This document shows, piece by piece, positions 1 to 9,700 of a stretch of 32,180 nt of DNA. The stretch is from an uncultured Eubacteriales bacterium (GTDB lineage Bacteria > Bacillota > Clostridia > Oscillospirales > Acutalibacteraceae). Position 1 is the stretch's first letter. Each line of letters starts with the position of its first letter. The DNA lies in the NCBI GenBank assembly GCA_900319255.1, contig ONNU01000158.1, positions 1 through 32,180 on the forward strand, in the 5' to 3' direction. The notes beneath the pieces were generated by a model that searched no databases, had not been told where the DNA came from, and saw nothing but the letters and a program-made list of their open reading frames with translations. Position numbers and translations under genes: made by a program.

Positions 1-63
1 AATAAATTATCTTACAATCGCGAGGAAAAAGCCTTGCATGGTCATAACTTACAACGCGAACAT

Positions 64-101
64 GACACCGGCGGCACGCCGGCGCGCCGGCTGCCGGCGT
101 C
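64..101. repeat. GC-rich imperfect inverted repeat (hairpin)
   Basis: Bases 64-75 pair with 90-101 over 12 positions, with one A-C mismatch and one G-T pair. Inside lies a second perfect palindrome, GCCGGCGCGCCGGC, at 78-91. The block is far richer in GC than its surroundings and ends just before the -35 box of the next gene. It could be the terminator of a gene left of the window or a REP-like intergenic repeat. No T-tract follows, so a simple intrinsic terminator is not clearly supported. Confidence 0.6.
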
Positions 102-106
102 GGCTC

Positions 107-135
107 TTGCATTTGGCGGAATGTTCAGATATAAT
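107..135 (+). promoter_or_regulatory. Sigma-A-type promoter of the response-regulator gene
   Basis: A -35 box TTGCAT (107-112) and a perfect -10 box TATAAT (130-135) are separated by 17 bp. Transcription would start near 142, giving a leader of about 150 nt before the ATG at 293. The leader carries short palindromes such as ATCCGGAT (244-251) but no riboswitch that I recognise. A 268-codon gene follows with a good ribosome binding site. Confidence 0.6.
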
Positions 136-292
136 AGGTCATAGAGGATAATTGATGGAATGCAGCTGTGTCAGTATATCCTGATACGTAATACGGAGAA
201 TCGGATATGCTGATGCGATGTCAGTCTGATGATCGGAACAATATCCGGATATGGTATGGCTGCGGTAATTATTATTCCAGGGAGAAAGATAT

Positions 293-1099
293 ATGCTTAT
301 ATTTGCAATAGATAACGAACCAGCTATGCTCAGCCGCCTGCAAAGCGCAATAAAAAAAGCAAAGCCGGAAGCGGAGATCATTGGCTTTGATGATTCTGCA
401 GCGCTGCTCAGAATGATAACAGATGAGCAGAAATATCCGGATGTGCTGTTTTCGGAAATTGAGCTTGGAAACGGAGCAAACGGTCTGGAGCTTGCGGTGA
501 AGCTCAGGCAGCTTTCACCAAGGACGAAGATGATCTTTGTCGCAGAGGATCCGCAGTATGCCGTAGAAGCATACCGTATTCACGCTGACGGTTATATTCT
601 GAAACCCGCCGCAGCGGAACGTATCAGCGAGGAGCTGGCATTCCTTGGCCTCACGGAGGAAAGCGCCGGATCGCAGGAAAAACTCCAGGTCAGATGCTTC
701 GGCAGCTTTCAGGTATTCTGGCATGGTGATCCGCTGATATTCAAGCGCTCGAAAACAAGGGAGCTTTTTGCTTTTCTTGTGGATCGGAACGGCGCCGTAT
801 GCAATGGGGAAGAGATAATCGCCGCAATGTGGGAGGGCGAAAGCAATACAAAAGGCGCAAAGCAGTATCTCCGCGCACTGACACAGGATCTGCGGAATAC
901 ACTTATCTCCATCGGAATGGAAGATATATTCGTAAGAAAGCATAATCAATGGGCGATCCGTAAGGATCTGATAGACTGTGATTATTTCCGCCTGCTTGAC
1001 GGAGAGACCGATGCGGTCAATGCCTACCGGGGAGATTATATGGAGCAATACACCTGGGGCGAGTTGACTGCCGCCAAATTACAATATAAAGCTGAATAA
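293..1099 (+). CDS. Atypical response regulator: degenerate receiver plus SARP-type winged helix
   Basis: This 268-residue cytoplasmic protein resembles the COG3947 group of regulators (receiver, winged helix, BTAD). Residues 1-118 have the receiver fold: acidic start IDNEP, and Lys104 in YILKP. However, the phospho-acceptor Asp is Glu55 (in VLFSEIEL), and the switch Ser/Thr is Ala84. Phosphorylation is therefore unlikely, and Glu may mimic the active state. Residues 130-228 form an OmpR/SARP-type winged helix with recognition-helix region AKQYLRALTQDLRN. The BTAD domain, which usually follows and is much longer, stops after about 40 residues (YRGDYMEQYTWGE). The start is set by AGGGAGA 8 nt upstream. 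No histidine kinase is adjacent. It lies just upstream of two clusters whose promoters carry SARP-like tandem repeats, so it is a candidate activator of both. That link is inference. Confidence 0.82.
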   Translation: MLIFAIDNEPAMLSRLQSAIKKAKPEAEIIGFDDSAALLRMITDEQKYPDVLFSEIELGNGANGLELAVKLRQLSPRTKMIFVAEDPQYAVEAYRIHADGYILKPAAAERISEELAFLGLTEESAGSQEKLQVRCFGSFQVFWHGDPLIFKRSKTRELFAFLVDRNGAVCNGEEIIAAMWEGESNTKGAKQYLRALTQDLRNTLISIGMEDIFVRKHNQWAIRKDLIDCDYFRLLDGETDAVNAYRGDYMEQYTWGELTAAKLQYKAE

Positions 1100-1108
1100 A
1101 AAAATCCC

Positions 1109-1142
1109 GGGGCTGCCGCACTACGAAAGCGGCAGCCCCTTT
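1109..1142 (+). terminator. Intrinsic terminator after the regulator gene
   Basis: A perfect 11-bp stem (GGGGCTGCCGC at 1109-1119 with GCGGCAGCCCC at 1129-1139) with a 9-nt loop is followed by TTT. An A-tract at 1098-1104 precedes it. It separates the regulator gene from the NRPS cluster promoter. Confidence 0.9.
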
Positions 1143-1160
1143 CACTACCATGATAAAATA

Positions 1161-1240
1161 TTAAATTTTTGTAACAATTCTATATTAGAGATAAATCAAG
1201 TGTTATTTGTAACGCTTTTGTACGCTTTGTGATGTATAAT
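1161..1240 (+). promoter_or_regulatory. Promoter region of NRPS cluster 1 (conserved with cluster 2)
   Basis: A consensus -10 box TATAAT is at 1235-1240. The position 17 bp upstream (1212-1217) reads ACGCTT, a poor -35 box, which suggests a need for an activator. The stretch from TTAAATTTTTGTAACAATTC (1161-1180) to the -10 is repeated almost base for base upstream of the second STAS gene (14611-14688). An upstream TTTGTAAC copy lies 64 bp before the -10 here and 63 bp before it in cluster 2. Transcription should start near 1247 and leave a leader of about 130 nt. That leader includes an inverted repeat CTGATT (1263-1268)/AATCAG (1280-1285). Confidence 0.72.
1206..1228 (+). promoter_or_regulatory. 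Tandem direct repeat at the -35 position, candidate activator site (cluster 1)
   Basis: ACGCTTT occurs at 1212-1218 and 1222-1228 (10-bp period), embedded in TTTGTAAC (1206-1213) and TTTGTAC (1217-1223, 11-bp period). The last repeat ends 6 bp before the -10 box. SARP regulators are known to bind direct repeats about one helical turn apart, overlapping the -35 and close to the -10. The same motif, period and 6-bp spacing occur at 14660-14676. Assigning the neighbouring regulator to this site is inference. Confidence 0.55.
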
Positions 1241-1375
1241 ATAACATAATGCATAAAAAAATCTGATTTATTCCCGCATAATCAGGAATGATGAGCATTC
1301 TGACATTCTGCCGTGAGCCTGCGTGGAATGTTGGTGATATATCAGAATAAAAATTTCAGAAAAGAGGTATTTGTT

Positions 1376-1672
1376 ATGACAACAGAAGTAAAAAAAGCAA
1401 ACGGGGCTTACACGATCAAGATAAGCGGAGGTATTGATACCCTTACTGCGCCGGAGCTGGAGCAGACCTTCAAGGAAATCGAGCCGCAGGCAGATAAAGT
1501 CATTTTCGATATGAAAGAGGTCGATTATATTTCATCAGCAGGAATAAGAGTTCTTGTCTATGTACACAGAGCAATGTCATCAAAGGACGGGCTTGTGCTG
1601 CGGGGATTGAATAAAAACGTCAGCACGATCATCAGCCTGACCGGATTTGACAAGGTGCTGACTATCGAGTGA
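1376..1672 (+). CDS. STAS-domain anti-anti-sigma-factor-like protein, cluster 1
   Basis: This is a 98-residue single STAS domain, the size of SpoIIAA/RsbV. Those proteins switch partners according to phosphorylation of one Ser by a SpoIIAB/RsbW-type kinase, reversed by a PP2C phosphatase. The phospho-site region is DYISSAGIR, and by alignment Ser54 (before Ala-Gly) is the likely acceptor. I chose the ATG at 1376 over an upstream ATG at 1313. It has GAGG 8 nt before it, and the same ribosome binding site and the same MTTxVK start recur in the cluster 2 paralogue. It is first in the operon, 69 nt before the phosphatase/kinase gene that probably acts on it. No sigma factor or separate anti-sigma factor is encoded nearby, so the downstream target is unknown. 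Confidence 0.88.
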   Translation: MTTEVKKANGAYTIKISGGIDTLTAPELEQTFKEIEPQADKVIFDMKEVDYISSAGIRVLVYVHRAMSSKDGLVLRGLNKNVSTIISLTGFDKVLTIE

Positions 1673-1741
1673 AATATATAAAAAGATTAAGCCGGCAGTT
1701 CATATCAATAACCTGAATTATTCAACCACAGAGGGTTTCAT

Positions 1742-3712
1742 ATGAGAAAATCAATATTTTTTAAGCTTGCCCTGATCCTTATTCCGGTCGTTCTTGTCTG
1801 TGAGCTTGTGCAGCTTTATATTTCATACCGCACGATCTATGACTCAAATCTGAAGACCGTATCAAAGCTGACCGAAAGTACATCATTAACAGTATCGGAG
1901 ATGTTCAGATATTTTGATGAAGACAGCGAAAACGACCAGTATGAATACGGTCTGGAGTTAAGCAGGATGTGCGAGACATGGGGAGTAACATATATTTACG
2001 CCTTAGATGTCGATATAGATAAAAGATCGGAAAAATATCTTGCTATCGGCTTTGGTGAAGATGCGGCGGAGATAGTAAAAAAATCACGCTATGCGGGAGT
2101 TGTGGTGCAGGGAACGGTCAGTGATGCTCAGATACAGGCATACAGGAACAAAGAGAATAGCTTTATCGTTCATGAGAAAACAGAGCTTGATGACACGATA
2201 ACCTGTTACAGCATTTCAAAAGATAAATATGATTATACCAATTATAAGATCGTAAAACGCGATAAGCCGATATTGATAGGCGCAGAGGTATCCTTTTCGG
2301 CGGTCATGAAAGAATCCCGTCAAAGGTTTTTCTCAACAGCTACATATGACCTGATATTTACATTTATGCTTACCCTTGCGATCTTCATTGTGTTTTATCT
2401 GAGAGTCAACGGACCAGTCAGGAGGATAAGCAGCCGCATGAAGAATTTTGTTTCTGACCGTGATAAGGGAGTAGAAAAGCTGAAGGTCAGGGGAAATGAC
2501 GAACTGGCAGAGATGTCCCGTTCATTCAATCTGATGACCGAGGAGATAAACTCATATATCACGAGCATCGACAGCCTTAATAAAGAAAAGCATACTCAGG
2601 AAGCAGAGCTTGACATTGCCCGGAATATCCAGACAGGACTGCTCAAGCCCGGAAGCTATGAAAACGGTTCAGTCAGCATCAATGCTTGTATGCACGCGGC
2701 GAAGAATGTGGGCGGCGATCTGTACGACTATCAGGTATTCGACGACGGCAGGGTATTTATCTGTGTAGCAGACGTATCCGGAAAGGGAATATCAGCGGCA
2801 TTGTTCATGTCAAGGGCGATCACCCTGCTTCATCAGTATGCGCTGCATGATTATTCACCCTCAAGAATGCTTAGAGAATATAATAATACCCTTGCAGAGC
2901 AGAACCCGAACGGTATGTTCATCACGACCTTTGCCGCGGTGTATGATCCGAAAACTCACCAGCTGACATATTCCAATGCGGGACATAATCATCCGTATGT
3001 TATCGCAGATAAGCTTATTGAGCTTGACGGCGCACTGGGCGTTGCAGCCGGAATATTTGAGGGCATGGAATATGAGCAGGAAACGATCACTCTTCACCCG
3101 GGGGATGTTGTATTCCTGTATACGGACGGAGTGAACGAAGCGGAAAACAGCAACGGAGAAATGTACGGCACAGAAGCGCTGGAAAACGAGCTGAGAAAGT
3201 ATATCGGCGCAGCGAAAGGCAATATCTCCGATGAGGTTTTAAGCACGGTCAGGGAGTTTTCAGGTCATGCCGATCAGAGCGATGATATCACCATCCTTAC
3301 GCTGAAGCTTGAACAGGCATCCCTGCATGATGAGATCACCGTAAAAAACCGGGCGGAGAATCTGAAAATTGTAATTGAAAAGATCAACGCTCTGGATATC
3401 AATGAGGAAACAAAAGCACAGCTTCTGCTGATAGCAGAGGAATTGTTTGTCAACATATGTTCCTATGCGTACAAGGGAAAGGACGGAGATATCACCTTTG
3501 TACTGGATATCGGAAACGATCAGGCATCTATGATATTCACAGATGAAGGCGAGCCTTTTGATCCCACCGCTGATCTGATAGATATTGAAGAATATGACCA
3601 CGAGAACAGTATAGGCGGACTTGGACGTTTTCTTGCATTTGAATTGGCAGACGAATATTCATATGCTTATGAAAACGGCAAAAACACGCTGAAAATCATC
3701 AAAAAAATATAA
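1742..3712 (+). CDS. Membrane PP2C (SpoIIE/RsbU-type) phosphatase fused to a SpoIIAB-like kinase domain
   Basis: This is a 656-residue signalling protein. Residues about 8-29 form a first membrane helix, about 30-200 an extracytoplasmic sensor-like region, and about 203-222 a second helix. A HAMP domain follows (about 224-277), then a PP2C phosphatase (about 290-530) and a C-terminal HATPase_c domain (about 535-656). Phosphatase metal-binding motifs are intact: GGDLYDY (Asp326), DVSGKG (Asp344), YTDG (Asp462) and QSDD (Asp514/515). The ATPase domain has an N-box EELFVNICSYAYKG (Asn571), a G1 box DEGEPFDP (Asp601) and a GGLG G2 box, as in anti-sigma-factor serine kinases. Both opposing activities on STAS phospho-Ser could therefore sit in one sensor. 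It lies between the STAS and NRPS genes with AGAGGG upstream. NRPS1 starts 11 nt after its stop. The ligand is unknown, and cluster 2 has no counterpart. Confidence 0.9.
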   Translation: MRKSIFFKLALILIPVVLVCELVQLYISYRTIYDSNLKTVSKLTESTSLTVSEMFRYFDEDSENDQYEYGLELSRMCETWGVTYIYALDVDIDKRSEKYLAIGFGEDAAEIVKKSRYAGVVVQGTVSDAQIQAYRNKENSFIVHEKTELDDTITCYSISKDKYDYTNYKIVKRDKPILIGAEVSFSAVMKESRQRFFSTATYDLIFTFMLTLAIFIVFYLRVNGPVRRISSRMKNFVSDRDKGVEKLKVRGNDELAEMSRSFNLMTEEINSYITSIDSLNKEKHTQEAELDIARNIQTGLLKPGSYENGSVSINACMHAAKNVGGDLYDYQVFDDGRVFICVADVSGKGISAALFMSRAITLLHQYALHDYSPSRMLREYNNTLAEQNPNGMFITTFAAVYDPKTHQLTYSNAGHNHPYVIADKLIELDGALGVAAGIFEGMEYEQETITLHPGDVVFLYTDGVNEAENSNGEMYGTEALENELRKYIGAAKGNISDEVLSTVREFSGHADQSDDITILTLKLEQASLHDEITVKNRAENLKIVIEKINALDINEETKAQLLLIAEELFVNICSYAYKGKDGDITFVLDIGNDQASMIFTDEGEPFDPTADLIDIEEYDHENSIGGLGRFLAFELADEYSYAYENGKNTLKIIKKI

Positions 3713-3723
3713 GGAGAGGTACT

Positions 3724-6700
3724 ATGAGCAAACTAACCGGAAAGCTGAAAACAGTCTTTGAGGATTATTGCGATAAAACAGCCGTAACCGAGAGCTTTTC
3801 AGGCAGAAGCATCACCTACAGAGAGCTTGATATTCTCAGCGGAAAAATTGCTGCAAAGCTTAAAGCTGACGGGATCGGAAAAAACGATATCGTTCCGATC
3901 CTTCTTCCGAGAAGCTTTGAATATATCGCTGCCGAAATAGGCGCAATAAAAGCGGGCTGTGCATATGCGCCCCTGCTTGACGAATACCCTGCCGAAAGAA
4001 TAGAGTATATCTGCAGCGACTGCGGCGCAAAGCTTGTGATAGACGAGAAATATTTAAGCTTATCAGCAGAGCTTGACCCGCTGACGGAATACGGTGATAA
4101 CGCAGAAAATGACAAAGCCCTGCTGATATACACCTCCGGCTCCACAGGCAACCCGAAGGGTGTTATCCATACGCATAATTCATTTTACGAGGGTGTCAGA
4201 AGGAATATCCTGAATAACGGAATGAGCAAAAGCGACAGGACGCTTGGCATTATCAACTTCAGCTTTGCTTTGTCGGTAGACGAGGTATATGATACGATCT
4301 TCTCCGGCGCAGAGCTTTTTATGCTTGACAATGAAGAAAGAAAGGATATCCGCTTTGTAAAAAGCGCAATCATAGACAATCATGTCACAGCCCTGTATAT
4401 CAATCCGAATATGCTCAAACGTCTCGATCTGCACGGTTCATCTCTGAGGGTCGCGCAGACGGTAGGCGAGCGTTTGTCGGATTTTTATTCAGACGAATAC
4501 AAGATAATAAATGTTTACGGCGCATCAGAAACATTATGTGCGCTGGCATTTGAACTTGATAAAGCATATGACAATACCCCCGTGGGCAAAGCGGTCGACA
4601 GCTTCCGCGCATATATCATTGATGAAAACGGAAACGAGGCTGCGCCCGGCGCGGAGGGTGAGATATGCGTAGCAGGCGCATTGTCCGACGGTTATCTGAA
4701 TCTGGATGAACAGACAGCGGCTGCGTTTTCAAAAAATCCCTTCTCAGATGATGAAGGCTTCAGGACTATTTATCACACCAATGATATAGGCAAAATGCTG
4801 CCGGACGGCAATATCATCTATGTCAACCGCAAGGACTGGATGGTCAAGGTCAACGGTCAGCGTGTAGAGACCGGGGAGATCGAGGTGCGTATCGCTGCAG
4901 ATGTAGAAGCAGTCGAAACAGCTGTGGTCAAGGCCTTTGAAAATGAATACGGCATGACCTATCTTGCCGCATATTATCAGGTCAGAAAGGGAATGTCGGT
5001 AACTTCTGAGGAAATAGAAGCAGTTCTACGCAAAAAGCTGCCTGATTATATGATACCCCGATTCTTTACGGAGATGGATAAGATCCCCCTGAATGCAAAC
5101 GGAAAGGTTGACCGCAAGTCTATCCTTCCGCCTCAGGCAGCATCCTTCAAGGAGGAATATGCAGCTCCCGAAAACGAAACAGAAAAAATACTGTGTACAG
5201 CTTTTGAAAAGATCCTGCGCTGCGGTCAGGTGGGTATAAATGATGATTTCTTTGCCCTTGGCGGCGATTCTCTGCTTGCAATGAATCTGCAGCTGGACTG
5301 CGGACTGCCGGGACTTTCCACAGAGATGATCTTTGCCGGAAAAACCCCCCGGAGGATAGCAGAAAAGCTTCTGTCCTCTGCGCCCGCTGCGGCCTTTGCA
5401 GCTGAAAAGCTCAGCGAATATCCGTTGAATCCATTTGAGCGCGGAATGTATATTGAGCAGAAGCTTACACCGGGATCAACTATGTATAACCTTATCGGCT
5501 TCTACGAGGTAAGCGGCGCATCTGCTGAAAGCATCAGAGCTGCGCTGGAGGAAATTTTCCGCTCCCATGAAGCATTTCATTCTGTATACCGTGAAAAGGA
5601 CGGAACGATACTTCGCGTACTGGTGGATGAGATCCCTGATATCACGATTGAAAAAACAGATGATATCCGTGAGGGCTATGAAGCTGCAAAGGCGCTGAGC
5701 AAGCCCTATGATCTTTCAGCAGGCATTCCTGCAAGAGCCGTTATCTATACTGACGGACAGAGCTGTCTTGTCGCTTTGTTATATCATCACATCATGTTTG
5801 ACGGCGGAAGCGACGGTATTTTTGCGCGGGAGCTTCTTTCAAGGCTCAGCGGCGGAACTCTCATCACAGATAATTACGACCTCAGCGCAGCATCTCAGGA
5901 GGATAAAGAGGCGGCGTATGATCAGGGCTTTGAGAAATACCGTGAGATGTATTCCGACGGCGTACCTGTTACCGAGCTGCCGCTCAAAAAATCACGCCCG
6001 ATGTACCATCCTCATTCTGATACAAACAGGCAATTCATCATTGACGGCGACTCCCTGCAGAACCTCAGACAAGCCGCAAAAGAAAAGAAAACCACCATAT
6101 TCAATATTCTTCTTGCTTCTCTTGCAGCAACAACGGCAAAATACACTGCATCAGAGGATGTTGTTATCGGTGTGCCGGTAAATGAAAGAGACAGTCTTAC
6201 ACAGAATACCATCGGAATGTTTGTCAATACAGCGCCCCTGCGCATAAGACCCGTTCACGACAGATCAGCAGATGAATATCTGATGGAAGTCAGCGATACG
6301 GTCTCGTCCTTTATCAAAGAAAACCACTGCCCCTATGACCGCCTTGTTGCAGAGCTTGTCAAAGAGCGCAGCGACAGCCGCAATCCATTGTTTGATGTGG
6401 GCATCAACTATATTCCCATGCGCAAAGAGTATGAAAACGGCGGTATCTCTATCAGGACATCATATATCCTCCAGTCCTCCGGCAAGGATATCAATTTTGT
6501 CATGCAGGCAGAGGAAAGCAGGATCACCTGTTATGCACAGTATTCCTCCGAATTGTTTGATGATGATATAATCAGTAATTTCATAGAGCAGTTTATTTTT
6601 ACCGCTGAGAATCTTTGCTCAGGCGCAGGAACTGTACAGGAGGCTGCAAAGCTTCCCCTGATACAGAAGAAAGCGCTGGAGAGCTTCTCTACATCTTCGC

Positions 6701-9700
6701 TTGCATATGTTCCTGTAAAGCTGCTGCATAAGATGTTTGAAGCTGCGGCAGATAAATATCCGGAGAAGACCTCCCTTATCGCATGTGATCGTTCTCTTAC
6801 CCTTGCGGAGCTTGAAAGCGAAGCTAACAGAACTGCAAATGCGCTGATCTCCAGGGGTTTCAAAAAGGGAGAATGCGCAGTCATCATGCTCAGCCGCACC
6901 TCACGCTTTTTTGCAGCGCTGTTCGGTGTTCTGAAAGCGGGAGGAGCGTTCATTCCCACAGACCCGGCATATCCTGCGGAGCGTATTCACAGCGTACTTG
7001 ATGACAGCGAGGCGCGCTTTGTTATCACAGACGAGCCGAATGAAGAGTATGATAACTGTGTTACCATAGACGAGCTTCTTTCCTGCGCAGATGATACAAG
7101 ACCGGAAATCGAGGTAAGCCCTGATGATCTTGCATATATGATCTACACCTCCGGCTCCACCGGAAAGCCAAAGGGCGTAATGCTGCGCCACATCGGCATA
7201 TGCAGCTATCTTACCCCGAATAAAGCAAATCTCCATATGCAGTATCTTTACGATCATATCAGCACCTATCTTTCCATAACAACGGTCGCATTTGATATGT
7301 CATTCAAGGAGCACTGTGCCACCCTGTGCAACGGCAAAACGCTGGTATTTGCTTCTGATGAAGAAATGAACAACCCCAAGCTTCTTGCGGAGCTTATGGA
7401 TAAATACAAGGTCGACTGCATCAACGCTACTCCGTCAAGACTTCAGCAGTATCTGTTTGTTGAAGCCTTCCGCAGATCAATTGCAAACTGTAAATGCGTG
7501 ATATCCGGCGGCGAGGGCTATCCGCTGGCGCTGCTTAAAAATTTAAAGGAGTATGCGCCGGATGCCTGCATTTTCAATACCTATGGACCGACTGAGATCA
7601 CCGTTTCCTCAAATGTTGCTGATCTGACCCATGCAGAACAGATCTCCGTCGGCAGACCTCTGCTCAACTATATTGAATATATCGTGGATAAAAACGGCAG
7701 TCTTGCGCCCTTCGGCGTTACAGGCGAGCTTTATATCGGCGGTATCGGTGTAGCAAAGGGCTATAAAAATCTGCCGGATAAAACCGCAGCCTCATTTGTT
7801 GATTACCGCGGTCAGCGCATTTACCGTTCCGGCGATTTTGCAAAATGGGACAAGGACGGCAATGTGCTGATACTTGGCAGAATGGACAACCAGGTCAAGC
7901 TGCGCGGACTGCGTATTGAGCTTGGCGAGATAGAAAGCGTAATTGAAAGCTATGACGGAATAAAGGAAGTAGCCGTTGCTATAAAAACCATAGCAGGAAC
8001 GGAGCACATTGCGGCGTATTACACAGCGGATTCTGAAACAGACCCGAACGCCGTCAGAGAATATGCCGCATCAAAGCTGACACATTATATGGTTCCCACA
8101 GCTTATCTGCAGCTTAAAGAAATGCCGTATACGCTCAACGGCAAAAAGGATATGAAAAACCTGCCCGAGCCGCAGCTTCTCAAAAATTCCGCTCCGGATA
8201 GCAGCTCACGCAAGCTGACTAAATTTGAAAAAGAGCTTTGCGGGATCGCCGGAAAAGCGATCGGCTCAGAAGTAACGGACGTTTCTTCAAGCCTTGTAAG
8301 TCTCGGACTTACCTCGCTGAATGCAATTGCATTTACGACCTTTGTCGAGGAAAAATACGGCTGTGATATCCCGGTAGGAAAGATAATGCACGGCATGAGT
8401 ATTATTGAAGCAGAGGATCTGATCTATGATCACCTGATGCAGGGCGGCGCAGGAAAAGCAGAAGCAGACCTGCAGGCTGATATCCAGGAAACCTATCCGC
8501 TTTCAAATAATCAGCTCGGAGTTTATTACGAGGTCATGAAAAAGCCCGAGGAGCTTATGTATAATATGCCCCTTTGTTATTGCTTTGAAAGCGTAGATGC
8601 ATACAGACTGAAGGCTGCGCTTCTGAAGGCACTCGCAGCTCATTCCTATATGAACACGCACATCGAGATCAGAAGCGGCAACCTTGTTCAGGTAAGAAAT
8701 GATAATGCTGATCCCGTGATCCCGATAACCGAAATGACATATGAAGAGCTTGAAAAACGTAAAAATGAATTTGTACGCCCGTTTAATCTTCATTCGGATC
8801 TGCTCTACCGTTTTGAGATCATAAAGTCAGACAGCAGGACATATCTGCTTTCCGATATTCACCATATAATCTTTGATGGTCTTTCACGGGGAGTATTTAT
8901 GGATGCAGTTTCAAAGGCTTATGCAGGCGAAGAGCCGGGAAAAGAAAAGCTGAGCTATTTTGAATATGCATTGAATGAGAATAAGGAAAAGGATTCCGAA
9001 AGCTATCGTGAGTCAGAAAAATACTTCTCCGATATGCTCAGTAAATTTGAATCTGTCAGTGAGATCCCTGCTGATAAGAAGGGACGCTCAGAGGACGGAC
9101 GCATTGGTGTTGTGGAAGTGCCGATGGAGCGTGACGCAATGGAGCAGTTCTGCCGGAAGAATTCAGTAACGCCGTCGTCATTGTTCCTTGCTGCGACCTT
9201 CTACACAGTTTCACGCTTTACCAACAGCAGGAATGTCTATATCTCCACAATTTCCGGAGGCAGAAATGACAGCAAGGTGCGCAGGACTATCGGAATGTTC
9301 GTACATACCCTGCCGCTTCATATGAGCTTTGAAAAGGATATTACAGCAGGAGAGCTTATCGAAAGCTCAAATCAGGCAATGCTTCTCGATGTGGAGCATG
9401 AAAACTATCCGTTTATGCAGCTTGCTGATAAATTCGGCTATTCCACGGAGATTATGTATGAATGCCAGCTCGGTGTAGGCGGGGCAAAGCGTACTGTAGG
9501 CGATGCTGAATATTCCACAGAGTTCATGAAGCTTGAAACGCCGAAATTCAAGGTGACCATCGCCATAGAGGACAGAGCAGACGGAATTGCTGTTTCCATA
9601 CGCTATAACGATGCGGTATATACAAGAGAATATATGCTCACTCTCGCTGATTCTATAAAAAATGCAGCTCAGAGAATGATCACAGATGCGTCAGCATCCG

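Noticed and set aside
515..1048. Long antisense reading frame over the regulator gene
   Set aside because: It has no recognisable domain and is explained as a shadow of the strongly supported plus-strand gene. The same holds for the many antisense frames over the NRPS genes, such as 17408-18256 and 21806-22522.
1313..1375. Upstream in-frame ATG extending the first STAS protein by 21 residues
   Set aside because: It has no good ribosome binding site, the added residues do not look like STAS, and the cluster 2 paralogue starts at the equivalent of 1376 with the same GAGG-spaced site.
5708..6181. 157-codon plus-strand frame inside NRPS1
   Set aside because: It lies out of frame over a condensation domain with intact HHIMFDG in the NRPS frame; composition is unlike a real protein.
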